Source: Tenacibaculum discolor (GTDB lineage Bacteria; Bacteroidota; Bacteroidia; Flavobacteriales; Flavobacteriaceae). Taken from it: a stretch of DNA of 64,000 nucleotides. Shown piece after piece: positions 8,117-17,381 of the stretch. The stretch covers positions 186,001-250,000 of the forward strand of contig NZ_RCCS01000008.1 of the NCBI RefSeq assembly GCF_003664185.1, read 5' to 3'. The stretch's first letter is position 1. Each line of letters starts with the position of its first letter. Under the pieces are notes generated by a model. It was given only the letters and a program-made list of their open reading frames with translations. It was not told the DNA's origin and ran no database searches. Position numbers and translations under genes: made by a program.

Positions 8117-11100
8117 TGTTTTCTCTTTTAATTATTTTCTTTAGAAGTTTTTTAAGCTCTGCTATTTTAGCTTTTGTTTTACTTCCTTCAACTTCATTTA
8201 TTCTTATAAATTCTTCAGAAACTGGTTCGCTCGATTCGTCTTTAATTAAGCTTCTTCCATCACTCATTTTAGCAAATATGTAATAGAGACCTGGTATAAT
8301 TAAAACTCCGAAAATTGTACCTATTAACATTCCTCCTAAAGCAGATCCACCAATAGTTCTGTTACCAATAGCTCCTGCTCCGTGAGCTATAACTAACGGT
8401 ATTAACCCTGCGATAAACGCAAATGAAGTCATTAAAATTGGTCTGAATCGTTCTTTAGCTCCTTCAATAGCTGCTTCAAAAATTGTAGCTCCCTGACTTC
8501 GTTTTAGTACCGCAAATTCTACAATTAACACTGCATTTTTACCTAATAAACCGACCAGCATTATTATACCAATTTGTGCATATACGTCATTAGCTAAGCC
8601 CATTAATTTTAATAGTGTAAATGACCCGTACACTCCTACTGGAAGTGATAAAATCACAGCTAATGGCAGTATAAAGCTTTCATATTGTGCTGCTAATACA
8701 AAATATACAAAGGCTAATACAATGATGAAAATATACACTGATTCATTACCTCTTCTTGCTTCATCATAGGTAAGTCCTTCCCAAGCTACATCATAACCTC
8801 TTGGTAATTCTTTTGCTGCTACTTCTTTAATTGCGTTAATAGCATCTCCACTTGTGTATCCTGGTGCTGGTAATCCTCTAATAGCTGCTGAATTATATAA
8901 ATTGTATCGTGTTATCTCATTAGGTCCTAGTTTTTTTTCTAAACTCATGAACGCTGAATAAGGCACCATTTCTCCCTCTTCATTTTTAACATATAGTTTT
9001 TCTAAATCTGAAGGAATTCTTCTGTATTCTGGTGCTGCTTGTGTATATACTTTAAAGAATCTACCAAAACGAATAAAACCTTGTTCATAGGTACTACCTA
9101 TTAAAATGTTTAGGTTTTCCATGGCTTTACCAATGGTTACTCCTTTTTGCATCGCTTTTTTATTGTCGATTTTTAATTCGTACTGCGGATAGTTTGCAGA
9201 ATAAAAAGTAAATAACCCTGTAAGCTCTTTTCGTTTTGATAACGATTCCATGAATTTGTTATTGATACGTTCAAACTCGTGGTAGTCTGTTGAGTTTGTT
9301 TTATCTAATAAACGCATTGAGAATCCTCCTGAAGATCCAAAACCTGGTACTGCTGGTGGTTCAAAATATTCTATAACCGCTCCTAAGTCTTTAGTTTCTT
9401 CTTCTAGTTCTTCCATGATTTCATGAACTGAATGATGACGTTCTGACCATGGTTTCAAGTTAATTAAACAGGTACCTGCGTTTGACCCTCTACCTTCGGT
9501 CATAATTTCATATCCTGCTAAAGATGAAACTGACTCTACTCCCTCAGTTTCTTCACAAATTTGTTGTAGTTTTCTTGCTACTTCGTTTGTACGTTCTAAG
9601 GTAGCACCTGGTGGTGTTTGAATGATTGCGTAAATCATTCCTTGATCTTCACTAGGAATAAAACCTGCTGGTAATGTTTTATTGGTAATAAATATTCCTG
9701 CACAGAAAGCTAGTAATACTCCAAAGGTTAACATTCTTCGTGCTACGATTCTGTTTAACACTTTTACATATCTTCCTGTAAGCTTTTCAAATCCTTTGTT
9801 AAACCAATCAATAAATTTATCTACTATTGATTTTTTTCTTTCTTTTCCGTGGTTGTTCTTCAACATCATTGCACACAATACTGGTGTTAATGTTAATGCT
9901 ACCACTGCTGAAATAATGATAGATCCCGCCATTGTTATAGAGAACTGTCTGTAGAAAACTCCTACTGGCCCTGTCATAAATGAAATTGGCACAAATACAG
10001 AAACCATAACCAATGTAATTGCTAAAATAGCACCACCTATTTCTCCTAATGCTGCTTTAGATGCTTGATAAGGTGTTAGATGTTCTTTCTCCATTTTTAA
10101 ATGGACTGCTTCTACAACTACAATAGCATCATCTACTACAATACCAATCGCTAACACTAATGCAAACAGGGTAATTAAGTTTATTGAAAGTCCAAAAAGC
10201 TGCATTATAAAGAAAGCTCCGATTAAGGATACTGGTACTGCTATAATTGGAATTAAGGTCGATCGTAAATCTCCCAAGAATAGGAATACCACAATTGCTA
10301 CTAAAATAAAGGCATCTCTAAGTGTATGTATTACTTGTTCTATAGAGGCGTCTAAGAAGTTAGAAACGTCATAACTAATTTGAAAATCAATCCCTGGTGG
10401 TAGATCTTCTTTTAATTCTTTTAGTTTTTCTTTTACCGATTCTATTACATCACTACCATTACTTCCAAAGGTTTGTTTTAAAACAATAGATGCTGATGGA
10501 TGCCCATCTAAGTTTGAGTAAATATCGAAGAACTCACTTCCTAATTTTACTTCGGCAACATCTTTTAGCTTTAAAATTTCTCCTTCTTCATTTGCTCGAA
10601 TAATAATGTCTTTGTACTGATCTGGTTCGTTATACCTGTTTTGATAGGTAAGTACGTATTCTAGTGATTGTGATTTGATTCCTGAACTTCTTCCCAATCT
10701 TCCGGGTCTTGCCAAAATACTTTGGTCTTCCATCGCTTCTAAAATTTCTTCCGCAGAAATATTATAGGCTCTCATTCGGTCTGGTTTTAACCAAACTCTC
10801 ATCGCATATTTTCTACTTCCTAAAATTTTAGCACTGGCGATACCGTTAATACGTTGAATCTCGGGTATCATTTTGGTGTACGCATAGTTGTATAGGAACT
10901 TTTCGTCATTATGCTTTTCTTTACTAAAAAGGTTCACATACATTAACATACTTGGTTGTACTGGAGTTATAATTACTCCTTCTCGTTGTACTAATTCAGG
11001 TAATAAAGGCATTACTTGATCTACCCTTGTTTTTACCCTAACTACCGCTTGGTTGGGATCTGTACCTGGTTCAAAAATTACACGTAAGGTTCCTTCTCCT

Positions 11101-11354
11101 GCACTTGTAGCATCAGAAGCGATATAACGCATTCCTTGTACTCCATTAATGGCTGTTTCTAGAGGAATTAGTGTTGAGTTTACCAATACATCTGCACTTG
11201 AACCTGGGTACGCTATAAATATGTTTACCGTGGTTGGTGCAATTTGTGGAAACTGTGATATTGGGAGTTGTTTTATTGATAACAACCCTGTAAAAACAAC
11301 TATTATCGAAATAACAATTGCTAGTACTGGTCTTTTTATAAATTGACTAAACAT
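8106..11354 (-). CDS. RND multidrug efflux pump, HAE1 (AcrB/MexB) family
   Basis: A 1082-residue inner-membrane proton-driven drug exporter of full family length. It has the usual layout: TM1 at residues 10-28, a large periplasmic loop, TM2-6, a second loop and TM7-12. Proton-relay residues are intact: the paired aspartates of TM4 (IGIVVDDAIVVVEAV, about 400-415) and the lysine of TM10 (GLLGKNAVLIVEFA). The Met-rich and aromatic periplasmic parts suggest hydrophobic drugs or detergents as substrates, not metal ions, because the metal-type (CusA) signatures are absent. The C-terminal 50 residues form a charged cytoplasmic tail. It is the second gene of the leftward adaptor-pump-channel operon. 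Confidence 0.95.
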   Translation of the reverse strand: MFSQFIKRPVLAIVISIIVVFTGLLSIKQLPISQFPQIAPTTVNIFIAYPGSSADVLVNSTLIPLETAINGVQGMRYIASDATSAGEGTLRVIFEPGTDPNQAVVRVKTRVDQVMPLLPELVQREGVIITPVQPSMLMYVNLFSKEKHNDEKFLYNYAYTKMIPEIQRINGIASAKILGSRKYAMRVWLKPDRMRAYNISAEEILEAMEDQSILARPGRLGRSSGIKSQSLEYVLTYQNRYNEPDQYKDIIIRANEEGEILKLKDVAEVKLGSEFFDIYSNLDGHPSASIVLKQTFGSNGSDVIESVKEKLKELKEDLPPGIDFQISYDVSNFLDASIEQVIHTLRDAFILVAIVVFLFLGDLRSTLIPIIAVPVSLIGAFFIMQLFGLSINLITLFALVLAIGIVVDDAIVVVEAVHLKMEKEHLTPYQASKAALGEIGGAILAITLVMVSVFVPISFMTGPVGVFYRQFSITMAGSIIISAVVALTLTPVLCAMMLKNNHGKERKKSIVDKFIDWFNKGFEKLTGRYVKVLNRIVARRMLTFGVLLAFCAGIFITNKTLPAGFIPSEDQGMIYAIIQTPPGATLERTNEVARKLQQICEETEGVESVSSLAGYEIMTEGRGSNAGTCLINLKPWSERHHSVHEIMEELEEETKDLGAVIEYFEPPAVPGFGSSGGFSMRLLDKTNSTDYHEFERINNKFMESLSKRKELTGLFTFYSANYPQYELKIDNKKAMQKGVTIGKAMENLNILIGSTYEQGFIRFGRFFKVYTQAAPEYRRIPSDLEKLYVKNEEGEMVPYSAFMSLEKKLGPNEITRYNLYNSAAIRGLPAPGYTSGDAINAIKEVAAKELPRGYDVAWEGLTYDEARRGNESVYIFIIVLAFVYFVLAAQYESFILPLAVILSLPVGVYGSFTLLKLMGLANDVYAQIGIIMLVGLLGKNAVLIVEFAVLKRSQGATIFEAAIEGAKERFRPILMTSFAFIAGLIPLVIAHGAGAIGNRTIGGSALGGMLIGTIFGVLIIPGLYYIFAKMSDGRSLIKDESSEPVSEEFIRINEVEGSKTKAKIAELKKLLKKIIKRENNEN

Positions 11355-11378
11355 GTTTTGTTGAATTTTAGTTTCTTA

Positions 11379-12461
11379 TTACTCTGCATATAAGTCTAAA
11401 CTAGACATTACAGCATTTGGCTCTTTAAACTCAACATGTATCTTTTGTTGGTCTTTTACCATACGGATTCCTTCTAACAATATTTTATCGTTTTCTGTAA
11501 GTCCTTTTTCTACTATAAATAAGTGTGGTAATTCTGCTTCTACAGTAATTTCTCGTTGTTTTACTGTATTGTTTTTATCTACTACAAAAACATATTTTTT
11601 ATCTAATACTTCAAAAGTGGCTTTTTGTGGAATTATTAAGGCTCCTTCGTATGGAACTTCCATTAAAATACTTCCTGTTTCTCCGTGTCTTAAAATTCCA
11701 TCTGGATTTGGGAAAGTTGCTCTAAAGGCAATATTTCCTGTTTCATTGTTAAACTCTCCTTCAATCGTTTCTACTATTCCTTTTTGATTGAATGGTTTGT
11801 TATTTGCCATTAAAAGTGTTACTTCTTTTTTCTTGTCTTTATCTTGACTCATTATGTAGTCTAGATATTCTGTTTCTGGCACATTAAAATATACCCACAT
11901 TTTACTGTTGTCTGATAGTGTTGTTAGGAGTTCTCCTTCATCTAACAAACTTCCTTTTCTAACATGTAAGTGGTCCATTATACCGTTAAACGGTGCCTTA
12001 ATGCTTGTAAAACCTAGGTGTGTTTGTGCTAGCATTACTTCAGCTTTTGCTTTTTCGTAGTTTGCTTTTGCTAAGGCTAATTCGTTTTTAGAAACTACGT
12101 TTCCATCTGCTAATAATTCCGTGTTTTTATATTCAATTTCAGCAGCTTTTGCTTCTGCTTTTGCTTTTTGTAAATCTGCTTTATAAACGTTTGCTGATAT
12201 TTGAAACATGTTTTGTCCTTTTTTTACATGTTGTCCTTCATCAACAAATACTTTCTTTAAATATCCTTTTTCTAGTGCCCTAAGTTCTATGTGCTGAATG
12301 GCATGTATTTGACTTACATAATCTTTAGTTATTGATGTATCTTTTTTAATAGGATTGGTTACAAGGAACTTTGTTTCTGGATGTTTAGATTCCTTTTTTG
12401 ATTCGCAGCTAATGTTAATTAATAGCGCAAATAGGCTCATGAAAATGAAGATTTTTTTCAT
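11379..12461 (-). CDS. RND efflux periplasmic adaptor (membrane fusion protein) lipoprotein
   Basis: A 360-residue AcrA-type adaptor that links pump and channel in the periplasm. The signal peptide ends at a lipobox Cys near residue 19 (LLINISC). After it come a lipoyl half-domain (HIELRALEKGYLKKVFVDEGQHVKKG, about 55-80), a helical hairpin (ADLQKAKAEAKAAEIEYKN onward), the second lipoyl half (GFTSIKAPFNGIMD, about 150-163) and beta-barrel domains. It is the first gene of the operon and lies 24 bp before the pump. A candidate operator and a near-consensus promoter box lie just upstream (12478-12517). Confidence 0.92.
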   Translation of the reverse strand: MKKIFIFMSLFALLINISCESKKESKHPETKFLVTNPIKKDTSITKDYVSQIHAIQHIELRALEKGYLKKVFVDEGQHVKKGQNMFQISANVYKADLQKAKAEAKAAEIEYKNTELLADGNVVSKNELALAKANYEKAKAEVMLAQTHLGFTSIKAPFNGIMDHLHVRKGSLLDEGELLTTLSDNSKMWVYFNVPETEYLDYIMSQDKDKKKEVTLLMANNKPFNQKGIVETIEGEFNNETGNIAFRATFPNPDGILRHGETGSILMEVPYEGALIIPQKATFEVLDKKYVFVVDKNNTVKQREITVEAELPHLFIVEKGLTENDKILLEGIRMVKDQQKIHVEFKEPNAVMSSLDLYAE

Positions 12462-12477
12462 TTTTTGTATGTATTTG

Positions 12478-12517
12478 TAAAGTTAGAGTGAGTGTTTAAC
12501 CACTGAAAACCAATGGT
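12478..12517 (-). promoter_or_regulatory. candidate promoter and operator of the efflux operon
   Basis: In the leftward reading TAACTTTA (12478-12485) matches seven of eight positions of TANNTTTG. Just upstream is the imperfect inverted repeat ACCACTG-N5-CAATGGT (12499-12517), which would overlap the -33 region. A repressor site of TetR type is plausible by analogy with other efflux operons, but no such regulator gene is next to it. Confidence 0.3.
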
Positions 12518-12604
12518 CATTCTAAAAATTTAATTAAATTCTTATGCGTGAATAAATAAAGTAAGCTAAATGATAGGTTTAGGCATACTTTACCGAAGAG
12601 GGTA

Positions 12605-13024
12605 TCAAATTATAAAAACTTGAAATTTTACATGGAGTTTTACTATAGCACTAAAAGTGTACTCTTTAAAGCGTTGTGCTTTTTCTTTTACTACACAAAA
12701 CTGGCACTCAAAAAACTGCGCATGTAAGATGGCTGATAAGTAACTTCCGAATTTTGATAAATTTTCATCTACTTCATTTTCGTCTTGGGTTTTGTCTTCA
12801 ATCTCGCTGATTTCAAAATAATTCTCCCTTTCAGAATCTTGATGCTGTTTATCAAAAGCTAAGTTAATGGTGTTTTGAGTAACAATTTGGGTCTCTACAC
12901 AGGCTGAATTTAAAACAGGCACTGATATACTCTTATTAAAATTGTTATGATCTGCATATGATGTAGACCATCCTTTTAATAAGAATATTAATAGAAAAAG
13001 ATATTTGTTAAATGTATTACTCAT
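12605..13024 (-). CDS. small secreted protein of unknown function
   Basis: A 139-residue protein with an N-terminal hydrophobic signal (YLFLLIFLLKG) that should direct export. The mature part is acidic in the middle (EISEIEDKTQDENEVDENL) and ends with a Cys/His/aromatic segment (ILHAQFFECQFCVVKEKAQ). I do not recognise a family; the Cys and His residues could bind a metal or form a disulfide, which is inference. I start at 13024, not at the in-frame ATG at 13063, because a complete consensus promoter lies between the two and its -33 box covers the upstream ATG. It stands alone between the efflux operon and accA. Confidence 0.6.
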   Translation of the reverse strand: MSNTFNKYLFLLIFLLKGWSTSYADHNNFNKSISVPVLNSACVETQIVTQNTINLAFDKQHQDSERENYFEISEIEDKTQDENEVDENLSKFGSYLSAILHAQFFECQFCVVKEKAQRFKEYTFSAIVKLHVKFQVFII

Positions 13025-13033
13025 TTCGGTCGG

Positions 13034-13064
13034 CAAAATTATATATATAAATTCATTTAACAAA
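13034..13064 (-). promoter_or_regulatory. consensus Bacteroidota promoter of the 12605-13024 gene
   Basis: In the leftward reading, TTTG (13061-13064) is separated by exactly 19 bp from TAATTTTG (13034-13041), a full match to TTTG-N19-TANNTTTG. The ATG at 13024 lies nine bases after the box, so the leader is very short. Confidence 0.7.
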
Positions 13065-13096
13065 CAAATAATATTGTAAAATATTTATAAAACAAA

Positions 13097-13120
13097 AAAA
13101 CTCGCCAAATGGCGAGTTTT
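13097..13120. terminator. terminator of accA
   Basis: The arms AAAACTCGCC and GGCGAGTTTT (10 bp) enclose an AAAT loop. Leftward the hairpin is followed by T residues, and it lies about 28 bp after the accA stop codon. Confidence 0.85.
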
Positions 13121-13147
13121 AATATTGTGTATTTGAAGATTTTAGAA

Positions 13148-14101
13148 CTACTCTTTATATACTCCCATATTGGCATATTTGTCCATACGTTGAGCTATTA
13201 AGTCTTTCTCTTTTATATCTTTAAGTTCTTTGTAAGCTTTTATGATTTGTTCTTGCACAGCTTTAAAAGTTCCTTCACGATCAGAATGTGCACCTCCTAA
13301 TGGTTCTTTGATGATATCGTCTACTATTTTTAGTTTCATACCATCTTCTGCTGTTAACTTTAATGCTTCAGCTGCTTTTTCTTTCTCTGACCAGCTACGC
13401 CATAATATTGAAGAACAGTTTTCTGGTGAAATAACTGAGTACCATGAGTTTTCTAGCATATATACTCTGTCTCCTACTCCTATTCCTAAAGCTCCTCCTG
13501 AAGCTCCTTCTCCTATAATTATAGTAATAATTGGAGTTTTTAAGCGCGTCATTTCAAAAATATTACGAGCAATTGCCTCTCCTTGTCCTCTTTCTTCTGC
13601 TTCTAACCCTGGGTAAGCTCCTGGAGTATCAACAAAAGTAACTACAGGAATACCAAATTTTTCAGCCATGCGCATTAAACGTAATGCTTTACGGTATCCT
13701 TCTGGATTTGCCATACCAAAGTTACGATACTGACGTGTTTTGGTATTGTATCCTTTTTGCTGCCCGATAAACATAAAAGATTGATCTCCTATCTTACCTA
13801 AACCTCCAATCATGGCTTTATCATCTTTTACGCTACGATCTCCGTGTAACTCCATAAAAGTATCTCCACAAAGTGCTTTGATATAATCTAAAGTATAAGG
13901 ACGGTTAGGGTGACGAGATAACTGTACACGTTGCCATGCAGTTAAATTCTTATATATATCTTTTTTAGCTTTCTCTAATTTTTTTTCAATCTTCTCACAT
14001 GTAGCTGTTACGTCTACATCGCTTTCTTTTCCTATATCAAAACATTTTGCCAACTGATCTTCTAGCTCTTTTATTGGCATTTCAAAATCTAAATATTCCA
14101 T
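13148..14101 (-). CDS. accA: acetyl-CoA carboxylase carboxyltransferase subunit alpha
   Basis: A 317-residue cytoplasmic subunit that, with AccD, transfers the carboxyl group from carboxybiotin to acetyl-CoA to give malonyl-CoA for fatty acid synthesis. Family signatures are clear: [14 protein letters not shown] at about 62-75, [25 protein letters not shown] at about 155-180 and [15 protein letters not shown] at about 198-212, which forms the oxyanion-hole region of the crotonase-like fold. The length matches the family. AccD is not in the window, as is usual. A leftward TATGTTTG box at 14157-14164 is a likely promoter and gives a leader of about 50 nt. Confidence 0.96.
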   Translation of the reverse strand: MEYLDFEMPIKELEDQLAKCFDIGKESDVDVTATCEKIEKKLEKAKKDIYKNLTAWQRVQLSRHPNRPYTLDYIKALCGDTFMELHGDRSVKDDKAMIGGLGKIGDQSFMFIGQQKGYNTKTRQYRNFGMANPEGYRKALRLMRMAEKFGIPVVTFVDTPGAYPGLEAEERGQGEAIARNIFEMTRLKTPIITIIIGEGASGGALGIGVGDRVYMLENSWYSVISPENCSSILWRSWSEKEKAAEALKLTAEDGMKLKIVDDIIKEPLGGAHSDREGTFKAVQEQIIKAYKELKDIKEKDLIAQRMDKYANMGVYKE

Positions 14102-14156
14102 TGTATTGTTGTATATAGTTTGATTTTCTAATTTACTAGTTAGTTGTTTGTAAAGG

Positions 14157-14164
14157 CAAACATA
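14157..14164 (-). promoter_or_regulatory. -7 promoter box of accA
   Basis: The leftward TATGTTTG is an exact match to TANNTTTG, 55 bp before the start codon. No clear -33 partner is seen. Confidence 0.45.
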
Positions 14165-14207
14165 CTAAAAAATTGTACAGTTTACCTTGATCCCTTTTCT
14201 TAAAATA

Positions 14208-15107
14208 CTATTTTTTTATAATTTTCTTTTTTATAGAAGAGGCATTTTTAAGTACTCCATTCAGCAACACTACTATTAAAACAATACAGGCTCCATAATA
14301 AAACTCTGGATTCATTTGTTCTTTTTCTCCAAATATTAATAGTGCCAAGATAATAGCGTAAATAGGTTCTAAATTAATAGTAAGCATTACTGTATAAGGA
14401 GTTAAATACTTCATTACTTGCACTGAAGCAATAAAAGCATATGCTGTACAAATACTACTTAAAATTAATAAATATATCCAATCACTTGCTTGTAAATGGA
14501 AAAATTCTACTGAAAATTTTTGTGTTAATAATAAGTAAATCGTTACTCCTAAAACTCCGAATAATAGTTGATAAAATGAAATTGTATTGGCTTCATGTTT
14601 TTTTATAAACACGCCATTTAACACCGAAAATAATGCGGATAGAAAGGCTGAAATTAACGCATAAATAATTCCAAGTGTATACTGACTTTCAAAATTAAAT
14701 ATAATATACAAGCCTACTATTACTAACAGTCCTAAAACTATTTCGATTAATTTTATTCTTCTTTTAAAGAAAAAAGGCTCTATAAATGAGGCAAAAAAAG
14801 CTCCAGTACTCATCATAACTAAAGCTACTGATACATTTGATACTTTTATTGCTTTGAAAAAAGTTATCCAGTGTACTGCTATAATTACTCCTGAAATAGC
14901 AAACTTAGCTAATGCCTTTTTATCAACCCTAAACGACTTCTTTCTTATTATGAAATAGATAGCTATAAAGCCTACTGCTAATAGCATTCTGTACCAAACT
15001 AAAGGAACTGCATCAATTGATATTAATGCTCCTAATATTGCTGTAAACCCCCAAATAAAAACGATTAAATGTAAGTGTAGGTAGTTTTTTAATTTATCTC
15101 CTTGCAT
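14208..15107 (-). CDS. EamA/DMT family permease
   Basis: A 299-residue inner-membrane protein with ten hydrophobic segments arranged as two EamA repeats (roughly 10-140 and 150-290), the layout of drug/metabolite exporters. The opening segment LHLIVFIWGFTAILG and the late motif YLTPYTVMLTINLEPIYAIILALLIFGE, in which EPI-like residues precede the last helices, are typical. The substrate is unknown. I prefer the ATG at 15107 over 15137 because it gives the family-like N-terminus and a 14-bp overlap with the lptG end. The gene is therefore probably the last of a tgt-lptG-eamA transcript. Confidence 0.85.
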   Translation of the reverse strand: MQGDKLKNYLHLHLIVFIWGFTAILGALISIDAVPLVWYRMLLAVGFIAIYFIIRKKSFRVDKKALAKFAISGVIIAVHWITFFKAIKVSNVSVALVMMSTGAFFASFIEPFFFKRRIKLIEIVLGLLVIVGLYIIFNFESQYTLGIIYALISAFLSALFSVLNGVFIKKHEANTISFYQLLFGVLGVTIYLLLTQKFSVEFFHLQASDWIYLLILSSICTAYAFIASVQVMKYLTPYTVMLTINLEPIYAIILALLIFGEKEQMNPEFYYGACIVLIVVLLNGVLKNASSIKKKIIKK

Positions 15108-16179
15108 TGAAATATAAATAAATAGCGTATAAACCAAATACTATATTAGGTATCCAAACATTTAACAGGGCATTTGCTCCTGCTACAGCTCCTAATACTT
15201 CTGCTACTTTTAAAAAGAAAACATAAATAAACATAACGCTAATACCTATGGCTAAATTAACTCCTATACCTCCTCTACTTTTCCTATGTGCTAGCCCCAC
15301 AGCAATTAATGTTAGTATGTAGCTGGCAATTGGTAAACTTGTTCTTTTGTATAGTTCTACTAAGTAAGCGTTTAAGTTTTTTATCCCTCTTTTTCTAGAC
15401 ACTTCAATAAACTTAACCAACTCTGGAGAGTTCATTTCTTGTGCCATAATATTCTTGTAATTAAAATCTTCTGGTGTAAATGTAAATGTGGTATCTAAGC
15501 TTCTTCCTGAAAAGATACTATCTCTTTCTTTAAAAATTTTTCGCTCTTTCCATGTATATAACTTAAACGTACTGTCTTTTTCATTCCAATTAATATTATC
15601 AGCAGTAAGTTTTCTTTTTAACTTAATACCGTCATATAGATCGATTGAAAAATTAAACCCTGAGTTTCGCTTTAAATCAAAGTTTTGGATATATACATAG
15701 GTACTATCGTTAAGCTGCAAACTAAATTCGCGGATAGTAGTATCTGAATATTTCTTTTTCTTTAAATATTTTTTTTCAAAAGCTTTTCTTGTTTTACTAC
15801 TTGATGGTACAAAAAAGTGATTCATTGATAACGCTACCGCACAAACAATAGTTGCTCCAATAAAATATGGGTATAAGAATCGTGTAAATGATACTTGAGA
15901 GCTATTAATTGCTACAATTTCTGTGTTACTTGCTAGCTTTGAAGTAAATAAAATAACTGCTATAAACAATGCTAATGGCATAAACGTATTAGCATAGTAA
16001 ATAATGAAGTTTTTATAGTAGTCGTTAACTATTTCAAACAGTGTTAGATTTTCTTCTCGTAAAAATTTATCAACCTTTTCTGCAATATCAATAGCTACTG
16101 CAATAGGTATTAAAATAAGTAACGTAAACAAAAAAGTTGTTAAGTAACGTTTTAATATGTACCAATCTAGTATTTTCAA
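15094..16179 (-). CDS. LPS export permease of the LptF/LptG (YjgP/YjgQ) family
   Basis: A 361-residue inner-membrane component that works with LptB and a second permease to pull lipopolysaccharide out of the inner membrane and onto the Lpt bridge. The N-terminal helix with DWYILKRYLTTFLFTLLILIP and the segment NTEIVAINSSQVSFTRFLYPYF are characteristic. The central 170 residues form the periplasmic jelly-roll, followed by three C-terminal helices. It resembles LptG more than LptF in being next to tgt, but I cannot settle which paralogue it is. Its ATG lies one base after the tgt stop and its end overlaps the EamA gene, which points to an operon. Confidence 0.85.
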   Translation of the reverse strand: MKILDWYILKRYLTTFLFTLLILIPIAVAIDIAEKVDKFLREENLTLFEIVNDYYKNFIIYYANTFMPLALFIAVILFTSKLASNTEIVAINSSQVSFTRFLYPYFIGATIVCAVALSMNHFFVPSSSKTRKAFEKKYLKKKKYSDTTIREFSLQLNDSTYVYIQNFDLKRNSGFNFSIDLYDGIKLKRKLTADNINWNEKDSTFKLYTWKERKIFKERDSIFSGRSLDTTFTFTPEDFNYKNIMAQEMNSPELVKFIEVSRKRGIKNLNAYLVELYKRTSLPIASYILTLIAVGLAHRKSRGGIGVNLAIGISVMFIYVFFLKVAEVLGAVAGANALLNVWIPNIVFGLYAIYLYFNARR

Positions 16180-16180
16180 A

Positions 16181-17311
16181 TTACAAACGTTTATCCATTT
16201 GTTTTACCATCTTGTCTTTCCATGAAGCAAAGTCTCCTGCTATAATATGTTTACGTGCTTCACGAACTAACCATAAATAAAATCCTAAGTTATGAATAGA
16301 TGCTATTTGTTTTCCTAACATTTCTCTTGAAGCAAATAAGTGGCGTAAATAAGCTTTTGAATACATGTTATCAACCCAAGTAATACCCATTTCATCAATT
16401 GGAGAAAAATCTTTTTCCCACTTTTTATTTTTAATATTTATGCTACCGTGTGCTGTAAATAACATTCCATTACGTGCATTACGGGTTGGCATAACACAAT
16501 CAAACATATCTACACCTAATGCAATATTTTCCAAAATATTAATAGGTGTACCCACTCCCATTAAATATCTAGGCTTGTCTTCCGGTAAAATTGCTGTTAC
16601 CACTTCAGTCATGGCATACATTTCTTCTGCTGGTTCTCCTACTGATAATCCTCCAATAGCATTTCCTTCAGCTCCTGAATTTGCTATATACTCTGCTGAT
16701 TGTTTACGTAGATCTTTATAAGTACTTCCTTGTACAATTGGAAATAAAGATTGGCTATATCCGTATTTTGGAGGGGTATTCTCAAAGTGTTTTATACAAC
16801 GATCTAACCAGCGATGTGTCATATGCATAGATCGCTTTGCATAATTATAATCACAAGGATATGGTGTACATTCATCAAAAGCCATGATTATATCTGCTCC
16901 AATAGTACGCTGTGTTTCCATTACATTTTCTGGTGTAAAGAAATGCGTTGAACCATCTATATGGCTTTTAAATTTTACCCCTTCTTCATTTATCTTTCTT
17001 CTCCCTGATAAAGAATATACTTGGTAACCTCCACTATCCGTTAAAATATTTCGATCCCAATTCATAAACTTATGCAACCCTCCTGCTGCTTCTAAAGTTT
17101 CTAACTTTGGACGTAAGTATAAATGATAAGTGTTTCCTAAAATTATATCAGGATTTATTTCGTCTTTTAATTCTGATTGATGTACTCCTTTTACTGTAGC
17201 TACTGTACCTACAGGCATAAATATTGGAGTTTCTATAGTTCCGTGATCAGTTGTAATAACACCTGCTCGTGCTTTACTTTTAGGATCGGTTATTTTTAAG
17301 TCAAATTGCAT
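16181..17311 (-). CDS. tgt: tRNA-guanine (queuine) transglycosylase
   Basis: A 376-residue enzyme that swaps guanine-34 of GUN-anticodon tRNAs for the queuosine precursor preQ1. Substrate and catalytic regions are present: LTDSGGYQVYSLS (about 88-100), AFDECTPYPCDY (about 140-151), GGLSVGEP and GVDMFDCVMPTRNARNG (about 263-279), which contains the nucleophilic Asp. The C-terminal zinc motif CxCxxC expected before YSKAYLRHLF is not there: the segment reads SPIDEMGITWVDNMYSKAY. I start at 17311 (ATG), six bases after a TATCTTTG promoter box; a TTG codon further upstream falls inside that box. It is the first gene of a tgt-lptG-eamA operon. Confidence 0.93.
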   Translation of the reverse strand: MQFDLKITDPKSKARAGVITTDHGTIETPIFMPVGTVATVKGVHQSELKDEINPDIILGNTYHLYLRPKLETLEAAGGLHKFMNWDRNILTDSGGYQVYSLSGRRKINEEGVKFKSHIDGSTHFFTPENVMETQRTIGADIIMAFDECTPYPCDYNYAKRSMHMTHRWLDRCIKHFENTPPKYGYSQSLFPIVQGSTYKDLRKQSAEYIANSGAEGNAIGGLSVGEPAEEMYAMTEVVTAILPEDKPRYLMGVGTPINILENIALGVDMFDCVMPTRNARNGMLFTAHGSINIKNKKWEKDFSPIDEMGITWVDNMYSKAYLRHLFASREMLGKQIASIHNLGFYLWLVREARKHIIAGDFASWKDKMVKQMDKRL

Positions 17312-17317
17312 AAGTGG

Positions 17318-17325
17318 CAAAGATA
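17318..17325 (-). promoter_or_regulatory. -7 promoter box of tgt
   Basis: The leftward TATCTTTG is an exact match to TANNTTTG, identical to the queE box, and lies six bases before the tgt ATG. The mRNA is therefore probably leaderless. Confidence 0.6.
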
Positions 17326-17381
17326 CACATGTAAGTTGAATGTTTAAAAGTAGAAAGTTAAAAGTTTCTTATTACTGTTTT

